From positions 62,001 to 126,000 of the forward strand of contig CANNAN010000007.1 of assembly GCA_947502635.1 (NCBI GenBank): DNA of 64,000 nt. Reading direction: 5' to 3'. This document shows positions 16,849 to 26,825 of the stretch, one piece after another. Each line of letters opens with the position of its first letter. The first letter of the stretch is position 1. The notes under the pieces are model-generated. The model made no database searches. It was not told where the DNA came from and saw only the letters and a list, made by a program, of their open reading frames with translations. Origin of the DNA: an uncultured Flavobacteriaceae bacterium. GTDB lineage: Bacteria > Bacteroidota > Bacteroidia > Flavobacteriales > Flavobacteriaceae. A program made the position numbers and the translations under genes.

Positions 16849-17691
16849 ATGAATAAATTTCTTTTATCAGCAATACTATTAACAGCTTCATGCAACCCAG
16901 AAAGCAAAAACGTAATTGCAGATTTACCTAAAGCATTACATGAAGTTTCTGGAACAGAAACAGCACCTAATTCGGATTTAATCTGGATGCTAAATGATGG
17001 CGGAAACGCTTCCAAAATTTATGGATTAAATAGAAAAGGAACGATTAAAAAAGAATTAAAGATTGATGCAAAAAATCATGATTGGGAAGATTTAACAGCA
17101 GATAAAACTGGTAATCTTTATATTGGTGATTTTGGAAATAACGCCAACAAGCGTAAAAATTTAACCATTCTTAAAGTGCATGCAAATACTTTAAAAAGCT
17201 CAGATAAAATTAAGATCGAACGCATTTCTTTTAAGTATTCAAACCAGAAAAAATTTCCTCCCAAAAAGAAAAAATTATATTTTGATTGTGAAGCGTTCTT
17301 CCATTATAATGATAGTCTTTATTTGTTTACTAAAAGTCGTGTGAAAAATAATTTTGGAAAAACGCATTTATATAAAATCCCTGCTATAAAGGGCAATCAT
17401 ATAGCCCAGTTAGTTAGTACGTTTAGTTCTTGTGACGATTTACATTGTTGGGTAACCTCTGCCGATATAAGTAATGATGGCAAGCAAATGGCATTATTAA
17501 CCCAAAAATCATTTTTGGTTTTTAGTAATTTCACTTCAGATGATTTTTTCAATGGCACTTTTAAACAGTATGACTTTAAAAATGAATCGCAAAAAGAAAG
17601 TATCTGTTTTAAAGATAAAAACACGGTTTATATTACTGATGAAAAAGCCCATGGCGAGGGCGGGAATTTGTATGAGTTTAAGCTGGAATAG
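16849..17691 (+). CDS. lipoprotein with beta-propeller-like fold
   Basis: 280 residues. The lipobox is LLTASC (Cys at about 15), with NPES after it. The mature part has regularly spaced strand blocks: LIWMLNDGGNASKIYGL, WEDLTADKTGNLYIGDFGN, LYLFTKS, TSADISNDGKQMALLT and YITDEKAHGEGGNLYEF. This is a six-bladed beta-propeller-like pattern of the SdiA-regulated/esterase-like type. It may bind or hydrolyse a small ligand in the periplasm or on the surface; no catalytic set stands out. Divergent from the GDPD gene across 62 bases. Confidence 0.65.
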   Translation: MNKFLLSAILLTASCNPESKNVIADLPKALHEVSGTETAPNSDLIWMLNDGGNASKIYGLNRKGTIKKELKIDAKNHDWEDLTADKTGNLYIGDFGNNANKRKNLTILKVHANTLKSSDKIKIERISFKYSNQKKFPPKKKKLYFDCEAFFHYNDSLYLFTKSRVKNNFGKTHLYKIPAIKGNHIAQLVSTFSSCDDLHCWVTSADISNDGKQMALLTQKSFLVFSNFTSDDFFNGTFKQYDFKNESQKESICFKDKNTVYITDEKAHGEGGNLYEFKLE

Positions 17692-17765
17692 CTTAGTAAT
17701 TTAGAGCTCCATAGAATATAAGAATTCAGTGCAATAAGTAGTTAAATTAATTCCCTTTAAGATAA

Positions 17766-18443
17766 TTATTTAATTTTTGTAACTACTTCTTTTCTGAGGC
17801 GTACACTTAGTGGTAATATGTGTTCTTTTATAAAAACCTTATTACCTGAGATTTTGTCAATTTTGTGCAGCGCTACTAAAAATGATTTATGTGTTTTTAT
17901 AAAATCTTTTTCTGGCAACAAAAACTGAATACCTTTGAGAGTGCTATGCATAACATGGGTTTCAGTAGTCGTTATAATCTTAACATAATTTTGTTCTGCT
18001 TTTACATATAGAATAGTACTCAACTTTACTTTTTTAATTACCTTATTTTGTTTAACAAACAAATGACTTTCTGGAGCTTTGTTACACATAAGATCACATG
18101 CTTTGTCTACTGCTTGTTTGAAGCGTTTAAGCGAAATAGGCTTTACCAGATAATCAATCACATTAAAGTTATAACTTTCTAATGCGTGTTCTGAGTATGC
18201 TGTTGTCATAATAACCGGAGGCAAACTTTTTTGGGTTTTAAGCCATTCTATCCCTGTAATTATTGGCATTTGAATATCAAGAAATAAAATGTCTACGTGG
18301 TTTTCTTGTAAAAATGCTTGAGCCTGTCTGACGTTTTTACAAACCCCAATAACCTCTAAAGATGTAATTTCGTAACAATATCCTTTCAAAGCTTCTCTAG
18401 CTAAGGGTTCATCATCTACAATAAGACATTTCAATATGATCAT
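17766..18443 (-). CDS. LytTR-family response regulator (LytR/AlgR type)
   Basis: 225 residues. The receiver has D10/D11 (IVDDEPLAREAL), phospho-acceptor Asp56 (ILFLDIQMP), Thr80/81 and Lys101 (YLVKPIS); the LytTR domain spans about 125-222 (ILYVKAEQNYVKIIT, FIKTHKSFLVAL). Its ATG overlaps the stop of the histidine kinase gene by 4 bases, so the pair is translationally coupled. The 18-20.7 kb genes form a probable operon with the serine hydrolase upstream. Confidence 0.93.
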   Translation of the reverse strand: MIILKCLIVDDEPLAREALKGYCYEITSLEVIGVCKNVRQAQAFLQENHVDILFLDIQMPIITGIEWLKTQKSLPPVIMTTAYSEHALESYNFNVIDYLVKPISLKRFKQAVDKACDLMCNKAPESHLFVKQNKVIKKVKLSTILYVKAEQNYVKIITTTETHVMHSTLKGIQFLLPEKDFIKTHKSFLVALHKIDKISGNKVFIKEHILPLSVRLRKEVVTKIK

Positions 18444-19534
18444 TTGAAATATATTTTTAGAGATACTTTATAGACATTTCCATCTTTAAAATTCTGTAAG
18501 CTATGGTGACCTGGATACAAAAGAGCTAATCTTCGTTTAACATTTTTTAATCCGATACCTCCAATTTTTTCTGCGTTTTCTAACAAGTTAAAAGTGTTTT
18601 CTATTTCACAAATTAGCGTTTTATCGACCTCTTTTATTAAGATATTTACTATATTCTCCTTAAAATCATCTTCATCACTTAAATGTTTGAAGGCGTTTTC
18701 GATAAATGGTATAAGAAGCAATGGAGCAATTTGTTGTTTTTCATTTTCATTAGAAATATTATATTTTAATGTAATATCATCTCCTTTCCTTATTTTTTCT
18801 ATTTCTATATATTGAGAAATATAATCTAATTCTTTTTTAATAGCTATCTTTTGAGTTCCACTTTCGTATAATTGATAACGTAATAAGTTAGAAAATTGAA
18901 GCAAGGTGTTTTTTGCGAGCGTGTTATTCTTTCCTATTAGATGATAAATACTATTGATACCGTTAAATAAGAAATGAGGATTGAGTTGGGCTTTCAAATA
19001 TTTGAGCTCACTGTTGTGTGTTTCTCTTAAAAGTTCTTGTTTCTTTTTTTCAGATTTGAAATACTCTAAAGGAAATCGAAATAAAAACCCTAAAAAAGTA
19101 TAAAAAACATTAAAAACAAAGTCTGGAAACAACCAAATAATAAAGAAATCAAAGAAAGTAAATGCTTCATCTAAAACATTGTTAGCTACAGTATAATGGT
19201 AGTTCAAATATCCTTCGACACTACTAATGAAAATAAAAAAAAGCAACGTTGACAATAGGAATTTTGAAATTTCTTTTTTTATGAAAAAACATGGAACTGT
19301 AAAAAAGTATTGCCAATAAAACAATAACATGTTACTTAAAATTCCATAGGCAAAAGCGATGTACAATAAATTATTTTCGGTAGAAAAACCGTTCCAAGAA
19401 AGATTTTTAAAACCTAGAAATGCAAGACTCCAATGTGCACTCCAAAAAATCAAGTGTGCAATAAAAATCCAACTTTGAAATGTTTTCTTTATCATAAGTT
19501 TAAAATCACTTGTTTCATAAATGCTTCTAATCAA
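18440..19534 (-). CDS. LytS-like sensor histidine kinase (His_kinase family)
   Basis: 364 residues. Four hydrophobic helices in residues 20-155 form the sensor; the conserved kinase block follows: LKYLKAQLNPHFLFNGINS with phospho-accepting His187, then IPFIENAFKHL (N box) and GGIGLKNVKRRL (G box). This is the short-loop kinase type that partners LytTR regulators. The stimulus is unknown. An in-frame Met at position 14 (MIKKTFQSW) is an alternative start. The serine hydrolase gene ends 51 bases upstream on the same strand. Confidence 0.9.
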   Translation of the reverse strand: MIRSIYETSDFKLMIKKTFQSWIFIAHLIFWSAHWSLAFLGFKNLSWNGFSTENNLLYIAFAYGILSNMLLFYWQYFFTVPCFFIKKEISKFLLSTLLFFIFISSVEGYLNYHYTVANNVLDEAFTFFDFFIIWLFPDFVFNVFYTFLGFLFRFPLEYFKSEKKKQELLRETHNSELKYLKAQLNPHFLFNGINSIYHLIGKNNTLAKNTLLQFSNLLRYQLYESGTQKIAIKKELDYISQYIEIEKIRKGDDITLKYNISNENEKQQIAPLLLIPFIENAFKHLSDEDDFKENIVNILIKEVDKTLICEIENTFNLLENAEKIGGIGLKNVKRRLALLYPGHHSLQNFKDGNVYKVSLKIYFK

Positions 19535-19585
19535 AAAAAACTTTAACGAATTTAATAGTTTTTAAATTCTTTGTTCTTGATTCAT

Positions 19586-20698
19586 TTAATTGATAAGATT
19601 AAGAATTTCAAAACACAAAGTATCTATAGATTGACTTTTCGGATGGAAAGCAGAGATATTAGTAAGCATAATGACACTTTTTTTTGTTTTTTTATTGATA
19701 AGAATACAAGAAGTATATCCGCCTGTTCCTCCATTATGAAAAAGGATTTTCTGATCTCCTTGACTAATAATGTGCCAACCCAGCCCTAGAGAAACTTGCT
19801 TATTTTCTATATGTGTAACATTTTGTGTTAAATTATAATCGCTAGAATTCCCCATGTGCTTTTTTACAAATTTTTCCAAATCAATTATATTTGATTTTAT
19901 TGCACCAGCACCTTCAAGAACATCAAAATTCCAATTGGATACTACCTGACCTTGTGGATCAAGTCCTTTAACTAATTTAATTACTGGAACTTGTTTTAAA
20001 ACCGTAGTGGAATTATTCATTCCTAAAGGCTTGAATATTTTTTCTTGTAATAGCTCTTCATAGCTCTTTTTAGTTTTTAAAGTTAATAAATGACCTAATA
20101 AACCTGTACCCAGATTAGAGTAAGCACTTTTTTTACCTACTTTAAATTCTGTTTTAAAATCTGTTTTTAAATACTCATACAATTCATCAGAAGTATAAGA
20201 ACGATAGGGATCACTCTCATTAAGTGCTATCAAAGGCATTATATTTTGCGGAAGTCTTGGTAAACCTGAAGTATGATTGGCTAGCATTTTTAATGTTATA
20301 TTTTGTTGATTCTCAGATAGCCTTTCTAGCTTAAAAGGAAGTAAATTTATAACACGATCATCTAATGATAATTCTTTCTCAATAACCAATTCTGCTAAAA
20401 GCGTAGATGTAAATACTTTTGTTATAGAACCTATTTCAAAAATAGCATTTTGGTTGGTTTTGATTTGTAGGCTATCATTTTTTCGAATAACTCCAAAAAA
20501 CTCACTTTGTTTGTTATCTATCAAAGCAAATGAGATTTCTGTCTGATTGGGAAAAAAAGCAAGTTTTTCTTCCAAAAGACTAGCGATTTTGTCATTTTTT
20601 ATTCTTTCACGAAGGTTTTCTTGTGCTCTTGAAACATTAGTACATCTTAGGGCTAAAAAAATAGTAAGCAATATAATTTTAAATGAGATAGAGGTCAT
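19586..20698 (-). CDS. beta-lactamase-family serine hydrolase (class C fold)
   Basis: 370 residues with a signal peptide (about 1-25, ending VSRA-Q). The active-site Ser-x-x-Lys is S91-ITK-94, the second motif is Tyr-Ser-Asn in SAYSNLG (about 186-192), and the third is HNGGTGG near 335. These are the three motifs of class C beta-lactamase/D-aminopeptidase/esterase EstB proteins. It is probably a periplasmic esterase or peptidase rather than a resistance enzyme; substrate unknown. It heads a probable operon with the LytS/LytTR pair. Confidence 0.88.
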   Translation of the reverse strand: MTSISFKIILLTIFLALRCTNVSRAQENLRERIKNDKIASLLEEKLAFFPNQTEISFALIDNKQSEFFGVIRKNDSLQIKTNQNAIFEIGSITKVFTSTLLAELVIEKELSLDDRVINLLPFKLERLSENQQNITLKMLANHTSGLPRLPQNIMPLIALNESDPYRSYTSDELYEYLKTDFKTEFKVGKKSAYSNLGTGLLGHLLTLKTKKSYEELLQEKIFKPLGMNNSTTVLKQVPVIKLVKGLDPQGQVVSNWNFDVLEGAGAIKSNIIDLEKFVKKHMGNSSDYNLTQNVTHIENKQVSLGLGWHIISQGDQKILFHNGGTGGYTSCILINKKTKKSVIMLTNISAFHPKSQSIDTLCFEILNLIN

Positions 20699-21066
20699 AA
20701 TTTTATTTTGTTTCTCCGAAAATAGGTAACACCTATAGAAGTTTTAATCTATTTTGATTAACGTCGCTATTTTTTTGATTAACGCAGAAAAAAAGTAAGA
20801 TGTACTTTTCGGTTTTCTTTAATTTTTTTTAAAAACATTAAAGAAATAACATCTTTGTATTTAAAATTACCTTCATCGTTTCTAGTATTTCTGAAGGTCC
20901 GTATATAACCATCTGTAATTCTGTTATTACACATAACAACAAAAATTATCCAGTCTTATTTTTTTTAGACGAACCAGGCTGAACGGTTATCATGTGAAGG
21001 TGCGTTATACTTATGAACCTTTAAATGCACTTAAAAAAACTCTTTTACGGAGTTCTGGATAACAAA
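20699..21066. other. gene-free gap with short flanking inverted repeat
   Basis: 368 bases, AT-rich, no credible gene. It contains the promoter side of the serine hydrolase gene and the 3' end of the metallophosphoesterase gene. TTATCCAG (20946-20953) and CTGGATAA (21055-21062) are inverted copies about 100 bases apart, ending four bases from the metallophosphoesterase stop codon. This could be a structured 3' end or the edge of a small lost element. Confidence 0.35.
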
Positions 21067-24000
21067 TTAAAACCCAAATCCTAATCTAAAAGCTAAACGT
21101 AAACCATCATCACTATTAAATGCTGATAGGTTAAGTGTTATAATATCTGCCACATTTGCAAAAATACCACCACCAATGGAGGTATTCCAAGCGTTTGAAT
21201 TAAAGTCTGAATTATTATTTAATATCAAGTCATTTTCGACCCAAATACGGCCATAATCAAACCCTCCGTAAACCCCAATATTTAATGGCAATAGTCCTGT
21301 TTTAACCTTGCGGAGATTTAAACGCAAATCTGTACTTTGATAAAATGAATTTTCACCAGAAAACCTTTGATTTCTATACCCACGAAGTCCATCATCTCCA
21401 CCAATACTTGCGGCCTGATAAAACTCAAAATCATCTCCAAAAATAAAATGTGCTTTTGCTTTAGTGGCTAAAACAAGTTGACCACTAGAAATCAATTTAT
21501 AATCAAAACCAAGTTCTGGAATAAAATAGGCAAACCCAACCGAATCATCAATATTTGATTTGTAACCAAATTGTAGACTCGTTTGCATTCCTAAAGTTGG
21601 AAAAGCCTCATTATCTTTGTTTTCAAAAGCATAAGTAGCTTCTGCACCAACAAAATTTTTGTGATTATCTTGACCATTTGCTACATAGAAGCTGTTTATA
21701 AAGCGATCATTCGTTTCTTCAACTTCAATGGACTCATAACTTAAGCCTAACTTAAAATGCGCTCCTAAATCACCCCTCCAGTTTAACGAGGGCGCTAATT
21801 TTAGAGCACTTAATTTTACACGGTTATAATCCATATCAAAATTATCTTCATCATCTACATTTAAATTGGGTGTACTATTTCCAAATCCAAAGAAATTAAT
21901 GGCATAATTAGGACTGGTATATTTTGCATTTAAAGCCAAATTCCAAGAACCAACTACATTGGCAAATTCCCCATTATATTCAAAATCGAATCCACTAGTT
22001 GCAAAATAGTATGCGCCAGAAAAGGTGTGCTGTGAACTAAAAGGGTTCCGTTCAAACCCATAATTAGTTAATGTGTTCACAAAGCCTATTTTAAACCCAT
22101 CATCTGGATTAGCTCCTAATACAGGTACAAACTGATTGGTGTTGTTTTTTGGTTTTGTGTAATCATACACATTGGTTTCATAATCATCAGTTAGATTTTT
22201 ATTCCCCTTATTAGTTGTAAAGCTATTTTCTTTAGACTTAAAATCGTAAAGGACTACTTTTTTACCATTTTCAATAGCGAACGTGTCATTATTTTGTCCG
22301 CCAATAAGTCGAAGTTTTATCAGATTGTCACCTGCTCCTGTAACCTTAAACACATCTTCATCATCTAAACCATAAATCCAAATTTCTTTGGTACTCTCTT
22401 TATTATATGTTTTCTCAAAAAACACAGTTCCTTTTTTACCATTTTTGATACGATAGGCTGTTAATTTTGTATTACCATTGGCCATTCTTTCTATCTCAAA
22501 CAAGTCATCTTTATCTGTTCCTTTTATTATCACAAATTTGTTTAACACATGGTAATAATCATCTGCTATTGTTGATAGATTTTTAATCCTCGCTAACAAC
22601 ACGGTTTTTATTTTAGTAATCGTTTCACTTTGCACCTCTTTAGGAAATGCTTTAAAAGCTTCATCAATAACTTCTTCTGTTAAATTGTTTTGAATGTATG
22701 TTACTTGTTCATTCCATTGTTCTTTTTTTGTTTTATTAAGCAACATCATATCTAATGAAAACGGACTAAAATTAAAGCCTTTTACATTCCTAATATCTTC
22801 CATAAAACCTTCCATTAACTTTAATGGTGGTATAATTCTGGTCCCTAATTTCATTAAAGCACCATCACCCATAATGGAAAATGCTTGATCTCTGTCTCTT
22901 GGAATGGGTTTATAGATTACTTTCCCAGAGTTTTTATCTTTAAATTCTGCCCAACGCCATTGGTCTACGTGTCTATCCCAATCTCCAATAGCCATATCAA
23001 ATAAGCGTGCACGCAAATACATGGTGTCATCAACCATATATTTTTCGTCTTTACGAAGCTTTTTCATTAAATCATCGGTACTCTCAATAACATGAGCATT
23101 TCCAAAACTTTCAAGGTTTCCATGTCCGTCTGAGACATGTTCTTCAATCATATATAATTCATCTCCAAAATCTGTATTAAAATCGGCTAAAACATTTTGT
23201 TTTGGCACATAATACAATACGGGATTGGTGTGAAACAAATTAATAGCATCAGACAATCTTCCTGTTACAAATGGTGCGTATGGGTGAGAACCTGTATAAA
23301 AATCTTGTAATAAACTTTCGGTAGCTGTACCTTCAAACTGACCTTCAATATATTGATCTTTAAAAGCCATGGCTTGTAAATATACCGTTGCGCTTTTTCG
23401 TATGGCACGCATCACATACCGTTTCCCTTCTTTATTTATTAGTTGAAGGGATTTAGATTGATGACCTCCTCCTTTTCTAAGCGGTGATAACCCTCCAAAT
23501 AAAGTATCTAATTTCACTGTTGGCACAAGTAATTTTGTTCCATAATATTTACGGTAACGTACTCCCCAAAAAGATTTATAAAATTTGCTTTTAGTTATTT
23601 CTTCTTCCGTATAAACAGATGCTGTTTTTTCTTTTGGGAATGAGGTCTCATAATTAGAATCTATGTCTTTTTTATCGGCAGGAATCACTTCTCTTTGAAA
23701 AATTATTTTATCATCCTTTGCCGAATAAAAACGGACATATGATGAACCGTCTTTAAAAACATCTAATCTTGCAAAACCAGCATCACTGGATGAAAACTGA
23801 TCTGAAACATTTCGAGTTGCAGTTGCTTTAGACCCTGCCCCACTAATTATTTGTGGTAAATTATCTTTTACCAAATACTGCAAACTATGTTCATGCCCCG
23901 ATACAAAAATGGATTTTTCATTTTCTTGAGCTAAGGTTACAACACGTTTTTTAAAGGTATTGTATTTTTTATTTTGAAGATCTGCTGGAGACACCCCACT

Positions 24001-24774
24001 GGTTTTTCTAATAATATTTTTTAAAGTTCCTAAAACAGGAATAGGTTTCATATGCGACGCAAAATCATATTGCCCTCCGTGAGGTCCATTGCTAAACATA
24101 GGATGATGCATCGCTATAATAGTAGTTTTTCCTCGTGCTTTTTTTAATAAACTTTCTAATTCTTCAAAAAACTTGACTCTTGTTTTAATCTGGCAATCGT
24201 CATTTATAGTTGGATGTTTATCCCAATTAGTTAAATACCATTCAGAATCAATGATAATCATTACTACATGATCATTAATATTAACTTTTTCAATGGGACA
24301 CCCGTTTTCAGGTAAAAATGTATTCTTTCCTAAAGCTTTTTCAATATACTTTTCTTGTCGTTTTAAGCCTTTTAATCCATCGCTATACCAATCGTGATTT
24401 CCAGGAATAAAAACAGCATCTCCTTTAAAATCTTTAACGGCATCTATTTGCACATTCATTTGGTGTTCTGCAAATGCCCTACCTGCTTCCTCTTTTTTAG
24501 GCATCCCTTTTGGATAAATATTATCTCCCAAAAACAATGCGGTACTGTATTTTGATGCTTTATTTAATTCAGATTTAAAATCTTGTAATGCTTCAGTTTC
24601 TAATCCTAAAGGAGAATTTCCTGCATCTCCAATCAAATAAAAAGAATGAATGATCTCTTTATCTGGAAAAGAATGGTTGGTCTCTAGATTATTATATTGT
24701 GGTTTATAGGTAGCGCAAGCGCTTAATATAAACATGATAACTAAAGTTAGGATGATTCTATATTTAGTATCCAT
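21067..24774 (-). CDS. lipoprotein fusing a calcineurin-like metallophosphoesterase to an outer-membrane beta-barrel
   Basis: 1235 residues. The lipobox is FILSAC (Cys20). Residues 40-330 form a metallophosphoesterase with all metal motifs: GDAGN (Asp50), GDNIY (83-87), GNHDWY (125-130), MHHPMFSNGPHGG and SGHEHSL. A central ~400-residue region is unrecognised (RDRDQAFSIMGDG, LIGGQNNDTFAIENG). The C-terminal ~370 residues are alternating strands ending FRLGFGF, as in Omp85/D15-type surface-antigen barrels (GGDDGLRGYRNQRF is the usual loop). A phosphatase displayed through or at the outer membrane is the natural reading. Similar long proteins occur in flavobacteria. It may be cotranscribed from the repair genes upstream (45-base gap). 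Confidence 0.82.
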   Translation of the reverse strand: MDTKYRIILTLVIMFILSACATYKPQYNNLETNHSFPDKEIIHSFYLIGDAGNSPLGLETEALQDFKSELNKASKYSTALFLGDNIYPKGMPKKEEAGRAFAEHQMNVQIDAVKDFKGDAVFIPGNHDWYSDGLKGLKRQEKYIEKALGKNTFLPENGCPIEKVNINDHVVMIIIDSEWYLTNWDKHPTINDDCQIKTRVKFFEELESLLKKARGKTTIIAMHHPMFSNGPHGGQYDFASHMKPIPVLGTLKNIIRKTSGVSPADLQNKKYNTFKKRVVTLAQENEKSIFVSGHEHSLQYLVKDNLPQIISGAGSKATATRNVSDQFSSSDAGFARLDVFKDGSSYVRFYSAKDDKIIFQREVIPADKKDIDSNYETSFPKEKTASVYTEEEITKSKFYKSFWGVRYRKYYGTKLLVPTVKLDTLFGGLSPLRKGGGHQSKSLQLINKEGKRYVMRAIRKSATVYLQAMAFKDQYIEGQFEGTATESLLQDFYTGSHPYAPFVTGRLSDAINLFHTNPVLYYVPKQNVLADFNTDFGDELYMIEEHVSDGHGNLESFGNAHVIESTDDLMKKLRKDEKYMVDDTMYLRARLFDMAIGDWDRHVDQWRWAEFKDKNSGKVIYKPIPRDRDQAFSIMGDGALMKLGTRIIPPLKLMEGFMEDIRNVKGFNFSPFSLDMMLLNKTKKEQWNEQVTYIQNNLTEEVIDEAFKAFPKEVQSETITKIKTVLLARIKNLSTIADDYYHVLNKFVIIKGTDKDDLFEIERMANGNTKLTAYRIKNGKKGTVFFEKTYNKESTKEIWIYGLDDEDVFKVTGAGDNLIKLRLIGGQNNDTFAIENGKKVVLYDFKSKENSFTTNKGNKNLTDDYETNVYDYTKPKNNTNQFVPVLGANPDDGFKIGFVNTLTNYGFERNPFSSQHTFSGAYYFATSGFDFEYNGEFANVVGSWNLALNAKYTSPNYAINFFGFGNSTPNLNVDDEDNFDMDYNRVKLSALKLAPSLNWRGDLGAHFKLGLSYESIEVEETNDRFINSFYVANGQDNHKNFVGAEATYAFENKDNEAFPTLGMQTSLQFGYKSNIDDSVGFAYFIPELGFDYKLISSGQLVLATKAKAHFIFGDDFEFYQAASIGGDDGLRGYRNQRFSGENSFYQSTDLRLNLRKVKTGLLPLNIGVYGGFDYGRIWVENDLILNNNSDFNSNAWNTSIGGGIFANVADIITLNLSAFNSDDGLRLAFRLGFGF

Positions 24775-24818
24775 ATGAGGGTTTTGTGAATGATTAAAGA
24801 TAATAATTAAATTGCTAT

Positions 24819-26042
24819 TTAATCATTTATAATGGTTGTATTAAAAATGACTTCGCTTGCAATAGTCTTATGTACTGGACATTTTGATGCTATTTCTTTT
24901 AAGCGTTCTTTTTGTGTTTCGTCCAAATTACCAACAAACTTCAGTTTCTTACTAATATGATCTAAATAAGTTGGTTTTTCTATATCTAAACCTAAATCGT
25001 CACTATGTTTTCTGGAATGCGTAACATACACAAATACTTCTTGCAAATCCCATTGTTTACGTTCTGCGTACATTTTTAAGGTCATGGCAGTACAAGCTAC
25101 CAGACCAGCATTGAGATATTCGTAAGGCGAAGGTCCAAAATCATCACCTCCAACAGCACTGGGCTCATCTGCTACCATAGTATGGTTTTTAGTTTGGATT
25201 GAGGTTGTAAAATTGTCCTCTATTAAATTTAAATGCCCTACTAATTGTTCGCCTTTAGTTTCCAGCATTATATTTTCTTTGGGTTCGAAATAACGCTGCA
25301 CCCAAGTTCCTATTATATTTCCTGCATATTGACTATCGTTTGGATTGGATAATAAATGATCGGCATTATCTAGTGTCACAAAACTTTTTGGATGGTGTGC
25401 ATGATGGTATAACTGTTCTGCATTTTTAATTCCTACAACAGTATCTGTGGGTGCATGCAAAATCAATAAAGGTTTCCGTAATTCCTTTACAATGGAAGGT
25501 AAATCGGTTTTTCCAAAATCTTCAACAAAGTCTTTATTAATTTTAAAAGGCCGTCCTCCAATATTGACTTCTACTTCACCCTTTTCTTTAACTTCTTCGA
25601 TACCATGAGAAAATAAATGTGTTACATGACTTACTGTCGCTGGAGCTCCAATAGTGGCGACCGCTTTAATATGTTCTAGCTGGGATGCCGCCGACAATAC
25701 TGCAGCACCACCTAATGAATGACCAACTAACAAAGAAGGTGCTTCATAATTAGAATCCATATAATTACTTACAGCTACTAAATCATCTACATTGGCAGAA
25801 AAATGACTCTCAGCAAACTCCCCTTCACTTCTACCTAAACCTGTAAAATCGAATCTTACCACACCAAAACCATAGTTCGTTAAAGCACGGCTGATATTTT
25901 TTACGGCACTTAATGAACTTGTGCATGTAAAACAGTGTGCGAAAATGGCGAAGTAATTTGGTTTTTGATTTGCTGGCAATTCTAAATAAGCCTGAAGTTT
26001 TAAACCTTTTTTATTTTGAATATTTAATTTTGAACGTTTCAT
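24819..26042 (-). CDS. bifunctional alpha/beta hydrolase - OsmC family protein
   Basis: 407 residues in two domains. The hydrolase (about 1-250) has nucleophile Ser109 in GHSLGGAA, acid Asp200 (APTD) and His229 (NADHLL). The OsmC/Ohr-like domain (about 265-403) has redox Cys317 (VACTAMT) and Cys388 (KCPVHKT), as in organic hydroperoxide reductases. The fusion is a known architecture; the lipase-like half may free oxidised acyl chains that the OsmC half reduces, but that is inference. Its start lies 11 bases past the msrA-like gene, at the end of the thiol-repair run. Confidence 0.9.
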   Translation of the reverse strand: MKRSKLNIQNKKGLKLQAYLELPANQKPNYFAIFAHCFTCTSSLSAVKNISRALTNYGFGVVRFDFTGLGRSEGEFAESHFSANVDDLVAVSNYMDSNYEAPSLLVGHSLGGAAVLSAASQLEHIKAVATIGAPATVSHVTHLFSHGIEEVKEKGEVEVNIGGRPFKINKDFVEDFGKTDLPSIVKELRKPLLILHAPTDTVVGIKNAEQLYHHAHHPKSFVTLDNADHLLSNPNDSQYAGNIIGTWVQRYFEPKENIMLETKGEQLVGHLNLIEDNFTTSIQTKNHTMVADEPSAVGGDDFGPSPYEYLNAGLVACTAMTLKMYAERKQWDLQEVFVYVTHSRKHSDDLGLDIEKPTYLDHISKKLKFVGNLDETQKERLKEIASKCPVHKTIASEVIFNTTIIND

Positions 26043-26053
26043 TTAAAAAATCT

Positions 26054-26581
26054 TTATACGGTAGCTCTAGTGATAGATGCTACTTTAGTTTTGTTAACTT
26101 GATGCGAGAATTTTTGTAATAAGTACTTTAGTTTGGGATTTATAAATGTTTTACAAAAGGGCTTATTTGGATTTTTTTGATAATAATTTTGAATGGCTTC
26201 TCTTGAAGCTTTAAAAAATTGAAAAGGAAAGACTTTTGTAATTATTTTATATTCAAAGTCTTTTTGAAAATTTTCAATATTGTATTCCGACTCCTTTTTT
26301 TGTGCTTCCGAAAAGGCATAAACAGCTGATCTGTATTTACTTCGCATGGAATGATTACTTGTACTTTTATGTGTATGCAAATGAATTTCAATAAGTATTT
26401 TTAATGAAATCTCATCCCTATTAAAATGTACAATGATAGCTTCTGAAAAATTACTATTTTCTTCTACTGAAGCCACATAACCTTGCTCTACTTTCACAAC
26501 ACCTTTTAACGATTGAAATATAGCTTCTGTACACCAATGACAACCACCTCCCAGAGCTATTTTATCTAGTTTACTGTCCAT
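26054..26581 (-). CDS. divergent MsrA-like methionine sulfoxide reductase
   Basis: 175 residues from the ATG at 26581, overlapping the glutaredoxin-like gene by 11 bases; an ATG at 26593 is the alternative. The MsrA active-site block is kept as GGGCHWCTEAIF (Cys14, Cys17), where the canonical copy at 27341 has GGGCFWCTEAVF. Overall similarity to MsrA is low after that: VEQGYVASV replaces VxSGYxGG and the YHQxYY region is FKASREAIQNYYQKN. It may reduce a different substrate or a specific protein. Confidence 0.75.
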   Translation of the reverse strand: MDSKLDKIALGGGCHWCTEAIFQSLKGVVKVEQGYVASVEENSNFSEAIIVHFNRDEISLKILIEIHLHTHKSTSNHSMRSKYRSAVYAFSEAQKKESEYNIENFQKDFEYKIITKVFPFQFFKASREAIQNYYQKNPNKPFCKTFINPKLKYLLQKFSHQVNKTKVASITRATV

Positions 26582-26825
26582 ATAAATTTGCAATATGTTT
26601 ATTCAATTCCTTATCAGACGGGTTTCTTAATTTCTTATCTCCAACTGTTATCGTTGGAAAATTAAGTTTTCCATTTTCATATAAACTTCTTAATTCATCT
26701 GCAAAAGCATCATTGGTTTCCACATCAAGAAACATGTAATCTAAATGACGTGTTTCAAAAAATGCCTTATAATATTGTGTTTTGTGACATCTATCTGCAC
26801 CATAAAGTTTAATAATTTCTTTCAT
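26571..26825 (-). CDS. glutaredoxin-like protein with a single active-site Cys
   Basis: 84 residues of thioredoxin fold: IIKLYGADRCHKTQYYKAF with Cys13, then FPTITVGDKKL, where Pro is the usual cis-Pro. The second Cys of the CxxC is Thr (CHKT), so this is monothiol-like and would act by glutathionylation-type or mixed-disulfide chemistry. It is sandwiched between the thioredoxin-like gene (one base away) and the msrA-like gene (11-base overlap). Confidence 0.75.
   Translation of the reverse strand: MKEIIKLYGADRCHKTQYYKAFFETRHLDYMFLDVETNDAFADELRSLYENGKLNFPTITVGDKKLRNPSDKELNKHIANLYGQ

Noticed and set aside
16787-16891. Longer start of the GDPD protein
   Set aside because: It would overlap the divergent lipoprotein start and adds residues that do not belong to the family.
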